Program-made: the position numbers and the translations under genes | In this document: in pieces, positions 55,217 through 63,884 of the stretch | How positions within the stretch are numbered: position 1 is the stretch's first letter | How the letters are laid out: each line of letters starts with the position of its first letter | Assembly (NCBI GenBank): GCA_022844125.1 | Contig: JALHMI010000005.1 | Coordinates: forward strand, 1-64,000 | Length of the DNA: 64,000 bases | From: Pirellulales bacterium | Lineage (GTDB): Bacteria > Planctomycetota > Planctomycetia > Pirellulales > PALSA-1355 | Direction: 5' to 3' | The notes under the pieces: generated by a model | Database searches by the model: none | Seen by the model: only the letters and a program-made list of their open reading frames with translations | What the model was told of the DNA's origin: nothing

Positions 55217-56416
55217 ATGAAGAAGTCACTATCAAAGTTTGGCATGCTGCTCACGGCGATGGGGATTGCCGCCAGCGGACAAGCCTTCGGCGGCGATCAG
55301 ACGGAGCCAGTATTCCGTCCTCCGCTGATCCAACAGGTATCTGCGCAGCAAACGGTGCCGGCAACGAAACCGGCTCCGGAACCGCCGCAGCAAGTCCCCA
55401 CCAGCCGTTGGGAAACGCAGGAGCCGATTCAAACGCCCGAGCAACCCGCGGGTCCCGTGGCTGCCGGTTGTGGGCAGTATGCCGTCGGTGATCTGTGTTG
55501 TGCCCCGGGCTGTCAGTTCATCGTGGGCATTGAAGCCACATTCTTCTGGCCGCAGTTGAGCCGAGAGTTCTTATCGACGACGCTTTCCAACGAACTCGGC
55601 ACTGCGACGTACGTCGACAATGCGGCGCTCGGTTCCGTCGATGGCAACTTGCTCGTAGGTCCGCGCATCACGCTCGGCGTGCAGGGCGAATGTTGGGGCC
55701 TGGTCGGCCGCTATTGGAATTCTGCTACGAACGGCAATAACTTCACACCGGCGATTCCAGACTCGGTGCAAAGTGGCATCCTGCTGTTTGATCAATTCAG
55801 CGTGTACACGGCCGATCTCGAAGTCCAACGCCGCTTCTGCTGGCGCAACTGGGACATGTTCGGATACGGCGGCGTTCGCTACGCGTCGGTGAACAACGAC
55901 CGCAATATGTGGGTCCAGAATACGTTTGGCGACGACATCGTCCAAGGACAGTCGTACTCGGGCCAGCAGTTCAACGGTGCCGGTCTAACCGGCGGCGTGT
56001 TCGGACTACGACCGCTATTCTGCGATGACGGAGCCCTGAAGGCTTACTTCTCGAATCGTTACTCCATCCTGTGGGGTAACGGAGTGGCGAATGTCCAGAC
56101 CCAGGCCCAAGCCGCGACTTTGGGTGGCGGTGACTTCCAGTCGTTAGACGGCGCGATCGCGGGTGGCGACGGCGACCTGTTCATCTTCGAAATCGGCGCC
56201 GGTCTCCAGTGGGAGACGTGCCTGTGCTGTCTGCCAGGTCGTGCCTTCTTCCGCTGCGGCTTCGAATGGCAATACTGGGACTCCAATGCCGGTGTGGCAG
56301 CCAGCTCGTTTAGTGAGGCAGTCTCCGGCGACGCATCGGCTTTCAGTACGGCCGATGCCGGCGAACTCCTGTTCGACCTGGTCGGCTTCACAATCGGCGG
56401 CGGCCTGACCTACTAA
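55217..56416 (+). CDS. Planctomycete outer-membrane beta-barrel protein (BBP7/Lpg1974-like)
   Basis: The product is 399 residues. ATG 55217 is set by the strong GGAGGGGGTGAGGAG site just before it. The signal peptide covers residues 1-25 (ending GQAFG). A Pro/Gln-rich linker leads to a Cys-containing start (CCAPGCQFIVGIEATFFW) and then a long series of amphipathic strands with repeated aromatic residues, ending GFTIGGGLTY. The pattern fits the large barrel families common in planctomycete outer membranes. No transport substrate can be predicted. It is divergent from the minus-strand barrel and is followed by a perfect hairpin. Confidence 0.75.
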   Translation: MKKSLSKFGMLLTAMGIAASGQAFGGDQTEPVFRPPLIQQVSAQQTVPATKPAPEPPQQVPTSRWETQEPIQTPEQPAGPVAAGCGQYAVGDLCCAPGCQFIVGIEATFFWPQLSREFLSTTLSNELGTATYVDNAALGSVDGNLLVGPRITLGVQGECWGLVGRYWNSATNGNNFTPAIPDSVQSGILLFDQFSVYTADLEVQRRFCWRNWDMFGYGGVRYASVNNDRNMWVQNTFGDDIVQGQSYSGQQFNGAGLTGGVFGLRPLFCDDGALKAYFSNRYSILWGNGVANVQTQAQAATLGGGDFQSLDGAIAGGDGDLFIFEIGAGLQWETCLCCLPGRAFFRCGFEWQYWDSNAGVAASSFSEAVSGDASAFSTADAGELLFDLVGFTIGGGLTY

Positions 56417-56449
56417 GGCGGACACAAACGATTGTCATGGGATTAAAAT

Positions 56450-56486
56450 CGGGTCCTGTCCGCCAAGCCTCGGCGGACAGGACCCG
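56450..56486 (+). terminator. Hairpin terminator after the barrel gene
   Basis: A 15-bp perfect stem, CGGGTCCTGTCCGCC (56450-56464) with its complement at 56472-56486 around a 7-base loop, lies 34 bases after the stop. There is only a weak T-tract (TATGGTTT). Confidence 0.65.
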
Positions 56487-56540
56487 TATGGTTTCGGGCG
56501 GGGCAGTCGGCCTTGGCATTCGACTGCCACCAAAGCAAGG

Positions 56541-56571
56541 ACCCTGCTGCCGCGCTTGGCGGCAGCAGGGT
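56541..56571 (-). terminator. Hairpin terminator after small secreted protein A
   Basis: ACCCTGCTGCCGC (56541-56553) pairs perfectly with 56559-56571. On the minus strand it lies 56 bases past the stop of the small-protein gene and is followed by CCTTGCTTT. Confidence 0.65.
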
Positions 56572-56626
56572 TTGCTAGTTTCACATCAACCAACTCTGGA
56601 TCATCTAACCGGAGATGGCGATCAGC

Positions 56627-57037
56627 TTACCACGCCGATGCGCGAGCGCTGCCGCCGGCGTAACCGCCCTTGATGCTGCCCTGGAGGGCCGCACCGGTCG
56701 GATCAATACCGAAGCTGATATGGCCTTTGCCGGCGAAGCTAAAGCTGTTGCCCTGGGCATTCGACGGCTTGCCGAGCCACGAGGCGCCAGCTTGGTAGTT
56801 GTTGTTTGAGGTTTGGCCGTGGTAGCTAGCGCTGCTGCTGCCCCAGACTTTGGCGTTCGTGCCACCGCCATAGCCGCCCATGTAGCCCTTACCTCGAACG
56901 GCAGTGCCTTCGCTGTCCGACATCTGCTGCATGCCGCCCAGGCCCATCGAGGCCAGGGTCGACTTCGAAACCGGCTCAACGGCCGACGCGGTAGCGGCAA
57001 ACAACATTACCGCACAAGCAATTGCAAAGCTCTTCAT
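56627..57037 (-). CDS. Small secreted Gly/Ser/Asn-rich protein A with conserved leader
   Basis: The product is 136 residues. GAGGACC lies seven bases before ATG 57037. The Sec signal peptide is MKSFAIACAVMLFAATASA. A conserved leader-like segment follows, STLASMGLGGMQQMSDSEG then TAVRGKG. The rest is low-complexity Gly/Ser/Asn/Ala with aromatic spacers (AKVWGSSSASYHGQTSNNNY) and a closing block FGIDPTGAALQGSIKGGYAGG. It is paralogous to the protein at 57518, which shares leader and block order. The composition suits a surface polymer, adhesin or bacteriocin-like product. No known family is recognised. Confidence 0.78.
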   Translation of the reverse strand: MKSFAIACAVMLFAATASAVEPVSKSTLASMGLGGMQQMSDSEGTAVRGKGYMGGYGGGTNAKVWGSSSASYHGQTSNNNYQAGASWLGKPSNAQGNSFSFAGKGHISFGIDPTGAALQGSIKGGYAGGSARASAW

Positions 57038-57371
57038 TGAATGGTCCTCATGAAAGTGGAATCATCGTAGCAATTCAGCCCCGGCCACATGCACGGCAAG
57101 CGGATTACGCGCGCACGCTCCGAGGTTAGAAGTCCGAGTCTCAAAGAGCCGTGGCCCTTCAATACCCACCTGACCCGAAGGCCCAAATGGCGTCCCAAGC
57201 GGGAGTGGTTGACGCTGCGCAGCAATCAATCGAGTGACAGACTAGTTATCCTCAAAGTCATTGTCAACAGTTTGACCGCTAGAATCCCCCCAGCTTGCCA
57301 AAACTCTCGAGGAATTCGTCCCCCGTGCCTCCATGGAGCTTCCCCCAAGTCGTTCGCGCGCAAAAAAACAC

Positions 57372-57407
57372 GAGGCCCTGTCGCCATGCGGGGTGCGACA
57401 GGACCTC
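57372..57407 (-). terminator. Rho-independent terminator after small secreted protein B
   Basis: On the minus strand, a 13-bp stem with one mismatch (GAGGTCCTGTCGC / GCGACAGGGCCTC) is followed within three bases by seven T residues (57362-57368). It lies 110 bases past the gene's stop. The rest of the gap 57038-57517 has no gene. Confidence 0.88.
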
Positions 57408-57484
57408 GTTCACAGAAATGAAAGCCTGGATGGCTCGTACCTGGCAGGAGGATCGAAGGAGATCCTTGCTCGGTCATTAACCGC

Positions 57485-57502
57485 GCGGCCACCTGTGGCC
57501 GC
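57485..57502. repeat. Solo palindrome related to the CACAGGTG family
   Basis: GCGGCCAC-ct-GTGGCCGC is perfect and shares the GCGGCCACCTGTG core with the terminal hairpins of the CACAGGTG elements at 15251 and 20948. It lies 15 bases after the stop of small protein B. Confidence 0.55.
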
Positions 57503-57517
57503 TGGAGTTAAGTAGCA

Positions 57518-57922
57518 CTACTTGGCGAACGCGAACGCGCCACCGCCGGCGAAGCCGCCCTTGGAACTGATGCTCAAAGCCGCGCCGGTCGGGTCGACGC
57601 CGAACTGGGCCTGTGCCTTAGCGGCGAAGCTCAGGCTACCGCCCTTGGCGAAGGACGACTTGCCGTGCCAGTTCGAACCTGCTTCATAGTTGTTGCTGGC
57701 CGATTGGCCCTTATAGTTGGCCGAGCTGCCGCCCCAAACGCCGGCAAAGGTACCCTTGCCGCGAACCTTGGCGCCGGCTTCGTCCGACATCTTTTCCATC
57801 CCGCCCAGCCCCATGGCGCTGAGGGTTTGCGATTCGACGGCCGCGGGAGCTTCAGCAGCAGCCACGTTGACGAAAGCGACCGACGCCAGAACGGCGAACG
57901 CACAGATCGAAAGGCACTTCAT
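57518..57922 (-). CDS. Small secreted Gly/Ser/Ala-rich protein B with conserved leader
   Basis: The product is 134 residues from ATG 57922. An AGAGAGAA site and the signal peptide (MKCLSICAFAVLASVAFVNV) set the start, not the longer frame. Its leader QTLSAMGLGGMEKMSDEAG then AKVRGKG matches protein A nearly position for position. The mature part (GVWGGSSANYKGQSASNNYE, FGVDPTGAALSISSKGGFAG) aligns with A along its whole length. It has its own terminator, so it is transcribed separately from A. The C39 peptidase at 52421 is a candidate processing enzyme, as inference. Confidence 0.78.
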   Translation of the reverse strand: MKCLSICAFAVLASVAFVNVAAAEAPAAVESQTLSAMGLGGMEKMSDEAGAKVRGKGTFAGVWGGSSANYKGQSASNNYEAGSNWHGKSSFAKGGSLSFAAKAQAQFGVDPTGAALSISSKGGFAGGGAFAFAK

Positions 57923-58207
57923 GCGAATGTTCTCTCTAAGTGGTTGATCAAGTTGGACAGTTCCGACCTCGGCGCGCACCGCGATCGGAGAACGACAGGC
58001 AGGCAAAATCAAGGAAGAGTCTCGAGAGTCGTGAGGCGGCTGCACCGACTCCATGTGATCGATAAATCTCAGGCTAGTTACCCAACTTGCCCTGTCAACG
58101 TCATGAGCTATCCGCGCAAACAGATTCGCTGCGGTTTACAATGACGCCGACCGAACAATCCTCGCGATCCTCACAACCGCACGTCCGGTGCCCGCAGAAT
58201 CCGCGCA

Positions 58208-59377
58208 ATGTCATCAACCGACGGCCAGTCAAGTTTCGAAATGCCGGTGATGGAGTCGGCCCCGGGACCGATCACCGTGCTCGATGGCCGCGAGTGCCTG
58301 TACTTTGCCGGCACTGGTTACCTGGGCTTGCAAGCGAATCCTGATGTTCTCGCAGCAGCCGTAGCAGGCGCGCAAAGGTATGGGATGCACAGTGCCACCA
58401 CGCGAGCGGGATTCGGCAACTCGCCGCCGGTGCTCGAGGTGGAACGTCGCACGGCAGAATTCCTGGACTGTCGCCAAGCCTGTTATCTCGTCTCAGGATA
58501 CGCAAGCAACTTCGCGCTGGCCGCCGCCGTTCGGGAAGAAATCGACTTGGCGTTCATCGACGAGGCCGCACACGATTGCCTGAGCGAAGCGACGCGATGG
58601 CTTGACCTCGCGCGGCCACCGATCTCCTTCCGGCACCGCGACGCAGGTCATCTCGGGGAGCTTCTCAAAAACTACGGGACGCGTGGTCAGCGTCTGCTGG
58701 TGCTAACCGATGGCGTGTTCGCTGCCAGCGGAAGGCTTGCGCCGCTCGGCGACTATCTGAGTATCCTCAAGCAGTACTCCGGGGCCGCCCTGCTCGTTGA
58801 TGATGCCCACGGCGTGGGAGTGTTGGGCGAGCACGGTCGTGGTAGCCTGGAGCTGACAGGTATCGCGCCGGCGGCAATCAACACAGCCGAGGGCACTCAG
58901 GAACTCCGCCTTCTGCATAGTATCACGCTTAGTAAGGCAATTGGCGGACACGGGGGCGCTGTGGCTGGAAGCCGCGCGTTTCTAGAACGACTGCGCAGCG
59001 CCAGCGGCTGGTTTCGCGGGGCAAGCGCGCCGGCCGCTCCGGTTGCCGCGGCAACTGCCAAGGCTCTGGAACTCGTCCACACCCGGCCGGAGCTCCGTCG
59101 CCGCCTGGCGGAAAACATCACTCACGCGCGGCAGCGGTTGCGCGAACTGGGCCTGGGCATCGAGGATTTGCCATCGGCGATCGTCAGTTTCGAGCTGGCT
59201 TCGGCTGCGGAAATGCAGCGAGTCCAGCGATCACTGCTGTCGGCGGGCATCGCCATCGCGCATACCCGCGACTATGCAGGCGCGGGCCCCGATGGTATGC
59301 TTCGAATCGCCATATTTGCCACGCACACACGCGACATGATCGACCAATTGGCTGCTACGCTTGCACGTGTGTTGTAG
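58208..59377 (+). CDS. Alpha-oxoamine synthase (8-amino-7-oxononanoate synthase-like)
   Basis: The product is 389 residues. It is a fold-type I PLP enzyme: GTGYLGLQANPDV near the start, DDAHGVGVLGEHG with Asp199 and His201 contacting the cofactor, and LSKAIGGHGG with Lys243 as Schiff-base lysine. Members condense an amino acid with an acyl-CoA: BioF makes 8-amino-7-oxononanoate, Kbl handles 2-amino-3-ketobutyrate and serine palmitoyltransferase starts sphingolipids. No other biotin gene is nearby, so BioF is not assured. It is divergent from small protein B. Confidence 0.85.
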   Translation: MSSTDGQSSFEMPVMESAPGPITVLDGRECLYFAGTGYLGLQANPDVLAAAVAGAQRYGMHSATTRAGFGNSPPVLEVERRTAEFLDCRQACYLVSGYASNFALAAAVREEIDLAFIDEAAHDCLSEATRWLDLARPPISFRHRDAGHLGELLKNYGTRGQRLLVLTDGVFAASGRLAPLGDYLSILKQYSGAALLVDDAHGVGVLGEHGRGSLELTGIAPAAINTAEGTQELRLLHSITLSKAIGGHGGAVAGSRAFLERLRSASGWFRGASAPAAPVAAATAKALELVHTRPELRRRLAENITHARQRLRELGLGIEDLPSAIVSFELASAAEMQRVQRSLLSAGIAIAHTRDYAGAGPDGMLRIAIFATHTRDMIDQLAATLARVL

Positions 59378-59463
59378 GTGCTTTGCTATAGATACTGCCC
59401 CGACGGATGATCGATTCTGGAAGTGCATGGCGGGGCGTCCCCGGCCCGTGTGAGTCGCTCAAC

Positions 59464-61176
59464 ATGATTCGTGCCCGCCTATCGCCACTTCGCTTGGCAT
59501 GCTCTCTACTGCTGATCGTGCTGTCCTGCGGCGCTGCCCGAGCAGATGACCGGGTCGACTTTCAACCGCTCAAAGATTCGTTCGCTGAGTCCGTCGAGGC
59601 GGAACTTGCCGATGGCATCACGCCCGGCTTCTCGGTGGCCTGGATCGTCGACGGCGAAGTCGTGCATTCCGCGGGTTACGGACTGGCTGATTGGGACGCC
59701 AAAAAGCCCGCCACTGCCGAGACGATCTACCGTGCAGGTTCGATCTCGAAGCTGTTTAATGCAATTGCCGTGATGCAGCAGGTCGAACAGGGCAAACTCG
59801 ATCTCGACGCACCGATTCAGAAGGCGCTACCGGACTTTTCGATCGTCAATCCGTTTGCCGACACAACGCCGATTACGCTGCGGCAGTTGCTCTCACATCG
59901 CTCAGGCATGGTTCGCGAAGCTCCTGTGGGCGGATATCTCGATCCGTCGCAGCCATCGATCAAAGACACGCTGGCTAGTGTTTCCGGCGCCGTGCTCGTC
60001 AATCCGCCGAATCAGGCGATGCGCTATTCGAACGTCGGCCCAACGATTGCCGGCGAAGCGGTCGTGAAGGCCAGCGGGATTGAGTATCCCGAGTATCAAA
60101 AGAAGTATCTTCTCGAACCCTTGGGGATGAAGCATTCGACGTGGGTGATGAACGACGAATTACGTCCGCAACTCGCTAAGGGCAAGATGCGAATTGCCCG
60201 CAAAGGCGGCGAATACAGATATGACGTCGCGCCGGAGTTTGAACTGGGGACAATTCCAGCCGGAAACCTCTACACAACCGCGCACGATCTCGCAAAGTTC
60301 GCAGTTTTCATACTGGGCAGCGACGCATCGGCCGAACTCACACCGCCGCTGGTGCATCCCGCCACGTTCGAAATGATGTGTTATCCGCAACTCATCGACG
60401 ACATTACGGGATTTGGACTGGGCTTTTACGTCGGTGAGTTTCGTGGCCGCAAGACGCTTCAGCACGGAGGCGCAGTCTACGGTTTCAGTACGGTGATCAT
60501 CGCCGTCCCTGAGGAGCGAATCGCCGTGCTGGTGCTGTCCAATGCGGATATTGCTTCAGCGCCTGTACGCCGCCTGGCCGATGCCTCGCTGAACATGCTC
60601 TTTGAGAAGTTGCGCGGCGAAGCTCCTCCGGAAGCTACCGTGTTCGTGGAACTCGAAAGCGAGCAGCTTGCCAAGTTCGCAGGCGAGTACGAATCCGAGA
60701 GCTACTGGGCGAGCCTCGAGGTCAAGGGCGACAAACTCGTCGGTACACTATCCGGACAGCCCCTGTCGTTCCGTGCTACGGGTCCGCTGAAGCTCATGGC
60801 GCGCGGCCGCATGATGAATGACGCTCCGTTCGAGTTCGAGGCCGCAGCGGACGGCTCGATCAAGGGTTTTACGGCAGCGGGCCAGGAGTTCAGACGCGTG
60901 GGCGAGTTCTCGCCGGAGACGCCCGCCGCATGGATCGAACTTGTTGGCGTATACGGTCCTGAGTTCATCCCGCTGGTCGTCTCGGTACGTAACGGTCATT
61001 TGTACGGCGCGATTGAGAACGAGTACGAGTATCGCTTGAAGCCAATCGATCGCGTGACGTTCGCTTTGCCGCCGGGTATGTACACCGACGAGCAGCTGGT
61101 GTTTCAGATCGACGCGGCCGGCAAGGCAATCGGCGCGATCATGGCGAATCAGTATCTCTCGCGCCGCGCCGACTGA
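59464..61176 (+). CDS. Exported class C beta-lactamase-type serine hydrolase
   Basis: The product is 570 residues. ATG 59464 starts the signal peptide (residues 1-27). Catalytic motifs of the beta-lactamase/DD-peptidase family are present: Ser93-Ile-Ser-Lys96 in AGSISKLFN, Tyr188-Ser-Asn190 in MRYSNVG and the KTG equivalent LQHGGAVYG. The C-terminal 190 residues form an extra beta-rich domain. Such proteins include D-aminopeptidases, esterases and penicillin-binding-like enzymes, and resistance is not implied. A DUF819 membrane protein follows 29 bases later, so they may be co-expressed. Confidence 0.88.
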   Translation: MIRARLSPLRLACSLLLIVLSCGAARADDRVDFQPLKDSFAESVEAELADGITPGFSVAWIVDGEVVHSAGYGLADWDAKKPATAETIYRAGSISKLFNAIAVMQQVEQGKLDLDAPIQKALPDFSIVNPFADTTPITLRQLLSHRSGMVREAPVGGYLDPSQPSIKDTLASVSGAVLVNPPNQAMRYSNVGPTIAGEAVVKASGIEYPEYQKKYLLEPLGMKHSTWVMNDELRPQLAKGKMRIARKGGEYRYDVAPEFELGTIPAGNLYTTAHDLAKFAVFILGSDASAELTPPLVHPATFEMMCYPQLIDDITGFGLGFYVGEFRGRKTLQHGGAVYGFSTVIIAVPEERIAVLVLSNADIASAPVRRLADASLNMLFEKLRGEAPPEATVFVELESEQLAKFAGEYESESYWASLEVKGDKLVGTLSGQPLSFRATGPLKLMARGRMMNDAPFEFEAAADGSIKGFTAAGQEFRRVGEFSPETPAAWIELVGVYGPEFIPLVVSVRNGHLYGAIENEYEYRLKPIDRVTFALPPGMYTDEQLVFQIDAAGKAIGAIMANQYLSRRAD

Positions 61177-61205
61177 TACGGACGCTCCAACACGCTGCGC
61201 ATCAC

Positions 61206-62414
61206 ATGCCGACGCTCATTCAGCCTGATCAAACCTGGCTCTTGTGGGCGGTTATTCTGGGCGGCGTGGCACTGAGCGTTTGGCTCGAGCAGACCTACCG
61301 TTGGGCGGCCAGGCTCAGCGGACCGGTCGTGGCTCTTTGTATTGCCATGTTGCTTGCCAACTTAAGGATCATGCCGCCGGGCTCGCCAGTCTACGAGGTC
61401 GTGTCCGATCAGCTGGTGCCGCTGGCGCTTCCGCTTTTGCTCTTCCGGGCCGACGTGTTTTACATCGCGCGGACGACGGGCTGGTTGTTCGTGGCGTTTC
61501 ACGTGTCCGCGATTGGTACCGTCGTCGGAGCAATCACGGCCACGCTTACTTTGCGCGCATCGGTGCCGGACGCGGCACAGGTGGCAGGCATCATGACTGG
61601 CAGCTACATCGGCGGCAGCGTCAATTTCTCGGCGCTGGCTGCTTCGTATCACGTCACAGGCGATGTTACCGGTCCGCTCCTGGTGGCCGATAATTTTATT
61701 ATGGCCGGGATGTTCATCACCCTGCTGCTACTCTGCAACAGCAAGTGGGTTCGCTCGCGATATCCGCATCCAGACTCGGTTGATGCAGTCGACAGCCGCG
61801 TGCTCGCCGCCCAGCATTGGGGACGCAAGGGAATTTCGCTGCTGGATATCGCAGGCTCACTGGCGGTCGCCGTCGCGGCCGTGGCCGTGGCCGAATCGAC
61901 GGCCGGTCTCCTCGAACAGCAGTTCGCGAGTGCTGATGGGGGCCCATCGATTTTTGCCAAGTTACTCAGCAACAGCTACGTTCACATCACGTTCTGGTCG
62001 ACGCTGATCGCGACAGTTGCGAGCCGGGCGCTTGGCAAGCTGAATGGCGCCGAAGAGATGGGTGGGTACCTGCTGTATGTGTATTTGTTTTCCATCGGAC
62101 TTCCCGCCGATCTATACACGGTGTTTACCAAGGTACCGATGATGTTCGTCTTTTGTCTAATCATGGCACTGGCCAATCTGGCGGTGACTTTTGCCGCAGG
62201 CAAACTCCTGCGAATGAATCTGGAACATCTTGCCTTGTCCGTAAATGCCACGCTTGGTGGCCCTCCCAGCGCCGCCGCCATGGCAATTTCGATGGGCTGG
62301 TCGAAACTCGTGCTCCCGGCACTGCTGGTCGGCATCTGGGGCTACGCGATCGGCACCGCGGTGGGCCTCTTCGTCGGCGAGCTGCTCAGAGCCTGGCTCG
62401 GAAGCACTGCGTAA
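61206..62414 (+). CDS. DUF819 family integral membrane protein
   Basis: The product is 402 residues with about ten hydrophobic segments. QVAGIMTGSYIGGSVNFSAL, GPLLVADNFIMAGMFITLLL and NATLGGPPSAAAMAISMGW are conserved DUF819 blocks. The family is thought to be transporter-like. In other bacteria it often sits beside dipeptide epimerases or peptidases, which fits its position here after the class C hydrolase. The transported substrate is unproven. Confidence 0.88.
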   Translation: MPTLIQPDQTWLLWAVILGGVALSVWLEQTYRWAARLSGPVVALCIAMLLANLRIMPPGSPVYEVVSDQLVPLALPLLLFRADVFYIARTTGWLFVAFHVSAIGTVVGAITATLTLRASVPDAAQVAGIMTGSYIGGSVNFSALAASYHVTGDVTGPLLVADNFIMAGMFITLLLLCNSKWVRSRYPHPDSVDAVDSRVLAAQHWGRKGISLLDIAGSLAVAVAAVAVAESTAGLLEQQFASADGGPSIFAKLLSNSYVHITFWSTLIATVASRALGKLNGAEEMGGYLLYVYLFSIGLPADLYTVFTKVPMMFVFCLIMALANLAVTFAAGKLLRMNLEHLALSVNATLGGPPSAAAMAISMGWSKLVLPALLVGIWGYAIGTAVGLFVGELLRAWLGSTA

Positions 62415-62433
62415 CCGCGCCATGGCAGCGCAA

Positions 62434-62462
62434 AAAAATGCCCGGGAAATTGCTCTCCCGGG
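62434..62462 (-). terminator. Rho-independent terminator of the Gfo/Idh oxidoreductase gene
   Basis: On the minus strand the stem CCCGGGA-gagcaatt-TCCCGGG (62441-62462) is followed by CA and seven T residues. It sits in the 84-base gap between convergent genes. Confidence 0.85.
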
Positions 62463-62498
62463 ACTTATTGAGCATTCGCTGATTTCGGCCGCGCACGA

Positions 62499-63884
62499 TT
62501 ATGCAAACTCGCGGTCGGTCGTAATACCCGGCTGAGGAATCGGATACTTGCCTTCCCCATTGGCCTGGATCGGCGCCGGTCCATCGAGAACGAGTTGATC
62601 CACGGCCGGAGCGAACTCGTGATCCGAGTTTAAAATCTCGTCGTAGGTGATCTCGCGACCCGTGTGAGCAGCCATCCGGCCCATCGATGTGACCAGGCTG
62701 GCCTGCGTGCCGCGAACCGCTTCGTTGTAAGGCTGATCCTCGCGGATCGCCTTGAACAAATCGACCCATTCGAGCTCGTAGGGACTCGGCTCCGGATCGG
62801 AGTAGGCCCAGGCGATGTCACCGCCGCGGCGGACGATGTTCTGATCGCGATAGATCTTGCACTTCGCCGGAGCGTGACCGGGACCCGAAATGTGGGCTGA
62901 GCCCTTCGTGCCATGGGCGTAGCTGGCAAAGTCCTGCTTGGCGCCAGCCATCGTCCGGCCGTCGAACCAGAGTTTGCTGCCGTCGTCAAACGTGTACTCG
63001 ACGGCGTACACGTCAAAGTTCTGATCGATGTTGTCGCCGCGGTAGTGCCGGCCGCCCAGGGCTTGGGCCTTCACCGGCCAGGCGTTCTTCATCCAACAGC
63101 ATTCGTCGATGTTGTGGATATAGAAATCGCTGTAACAGCCGCCGCTAAGCCACATGAAGCTATGAAAGTTGTTCACCTGCCACATCAACTCATTCTCGTC
63201 CGCTGGTTTCGGCTTGGTGAACGCCGAACCCACGGGCGGGTGCATGCGGTAAGCTCGGAGCATCGTGATTTGGCCAATCTCGCCGTCCTGTATCCGATTG
63301 AAGAGCTCCTTGCGGGCGACGCAGTGTCGGCACATCAGACCGACGCCCACCTTGAGGTTCTTCTTGTCGGCTTCTTCGGCCAACGCGAACATCTTCCGCG
63401 AGGTGGGACCGTCAACCGTAACGGGCTTTTCCATGAAGACGTTGATGCCCTTCTCGATGGCATACTTGAAATGCACCCAGCGAAAGGCCGGCGGGGTGGC
63501 GAAGATCGCAACGTCCCCCGGCTTGAGGCAGTCCATCGCTTTCTGATAGGCGTCGAAACCGACAAACTTGCGATCGTTCGAAACGTCGACCTTCTCGCTA
63601 TGCCGCTGAGCTAAGGCGTTGTAGGCCTTATCGACGTGGTCTTGGAACACATCCGCCATGGCGACGAGCTTAACCGGTCCGCCGCCGTCGACTGTGAGGG
63701 CGTTGTCGGCAGCTCCACCGCCGCGGCCGCCGCAACCGATGAGCGCCATTTGAATCGTGTTGTCTTCCCCGGCGTGCACGTTCGGCACGACCAGCGAAGA
63801 GATCGTGGCCGTGGCCGCGGCAGCGCGGCCAGTATTCTTCAGAAACTCGCGGCGCGAAGAGCCGGCGGAAAAACGTTCGCTCAT
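62499..63884 (-). CDS. Tat-exported Gfo/Idh/MocA family oxidoreductase
   Basis: The product is 461 residues. The Tat signal is SSRREFLKNTGRAAAATATI. The Rossmann NAD(P)-binding start is MALIGCGGRGGGAADNAL, and the family's catalytic EKP motif occurs in NVFMEKPVTVDG. The C-terminal half is the substrate domain with YTFDDGSKLWFDGR. Many planctomycete homologues are periplasmic, carry cofactor through Tat and act on sugars or inositols. The specific substrate is not readable. The remaining bases to 64000 are its upstream region. Confidence 0.92.
   Translation of the reverse strand: MSERFSAGSSRREFLKNTGRAAAATATISSLVVPNVHAGEDNTIQMALIGCGGRGGGAADNALTVDGGGPVKLVAMADVFQDHVDKAYNALAQRHSEKVDVSNDRKFVGFDAYQKAMDCLKPGDVAIFATPPAFRWVHFKYAIEKGINVFMEKPVTVDGPTSRKMFALAEEADKKNLKVGVGLMCRHCVARKELFNRIQDGEIGQITMLRAYRMHPPVGSAFTKPKPADENELMWQVNNFHSFMWLSGGCYSDFYIHNIDECCWMKNAWPVKAQALGGRHYRGDNIDQNFDVYAVEYTFDDGSKLWFDGRTMAGAKQDFASYAHGTKGSAHISGPGHAPAKCKIYRDQNIVRRGGDIAWAYSDPEPSPYELEWVDLFKAIREDQPYNEAVRGTQASLVTSMGRMAAHTGREITYDEILNSDHEFAPAVDQLVLDGPAPIQANGEGKYPIPQPGITTDREFA

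Noticed and set aside
58208-59377. Assignment as bioF with confidence
   Set aside because: The alpha-oxoamine synthase signature is clear, but no biotin genes are nearby and related activities share the same motifs.
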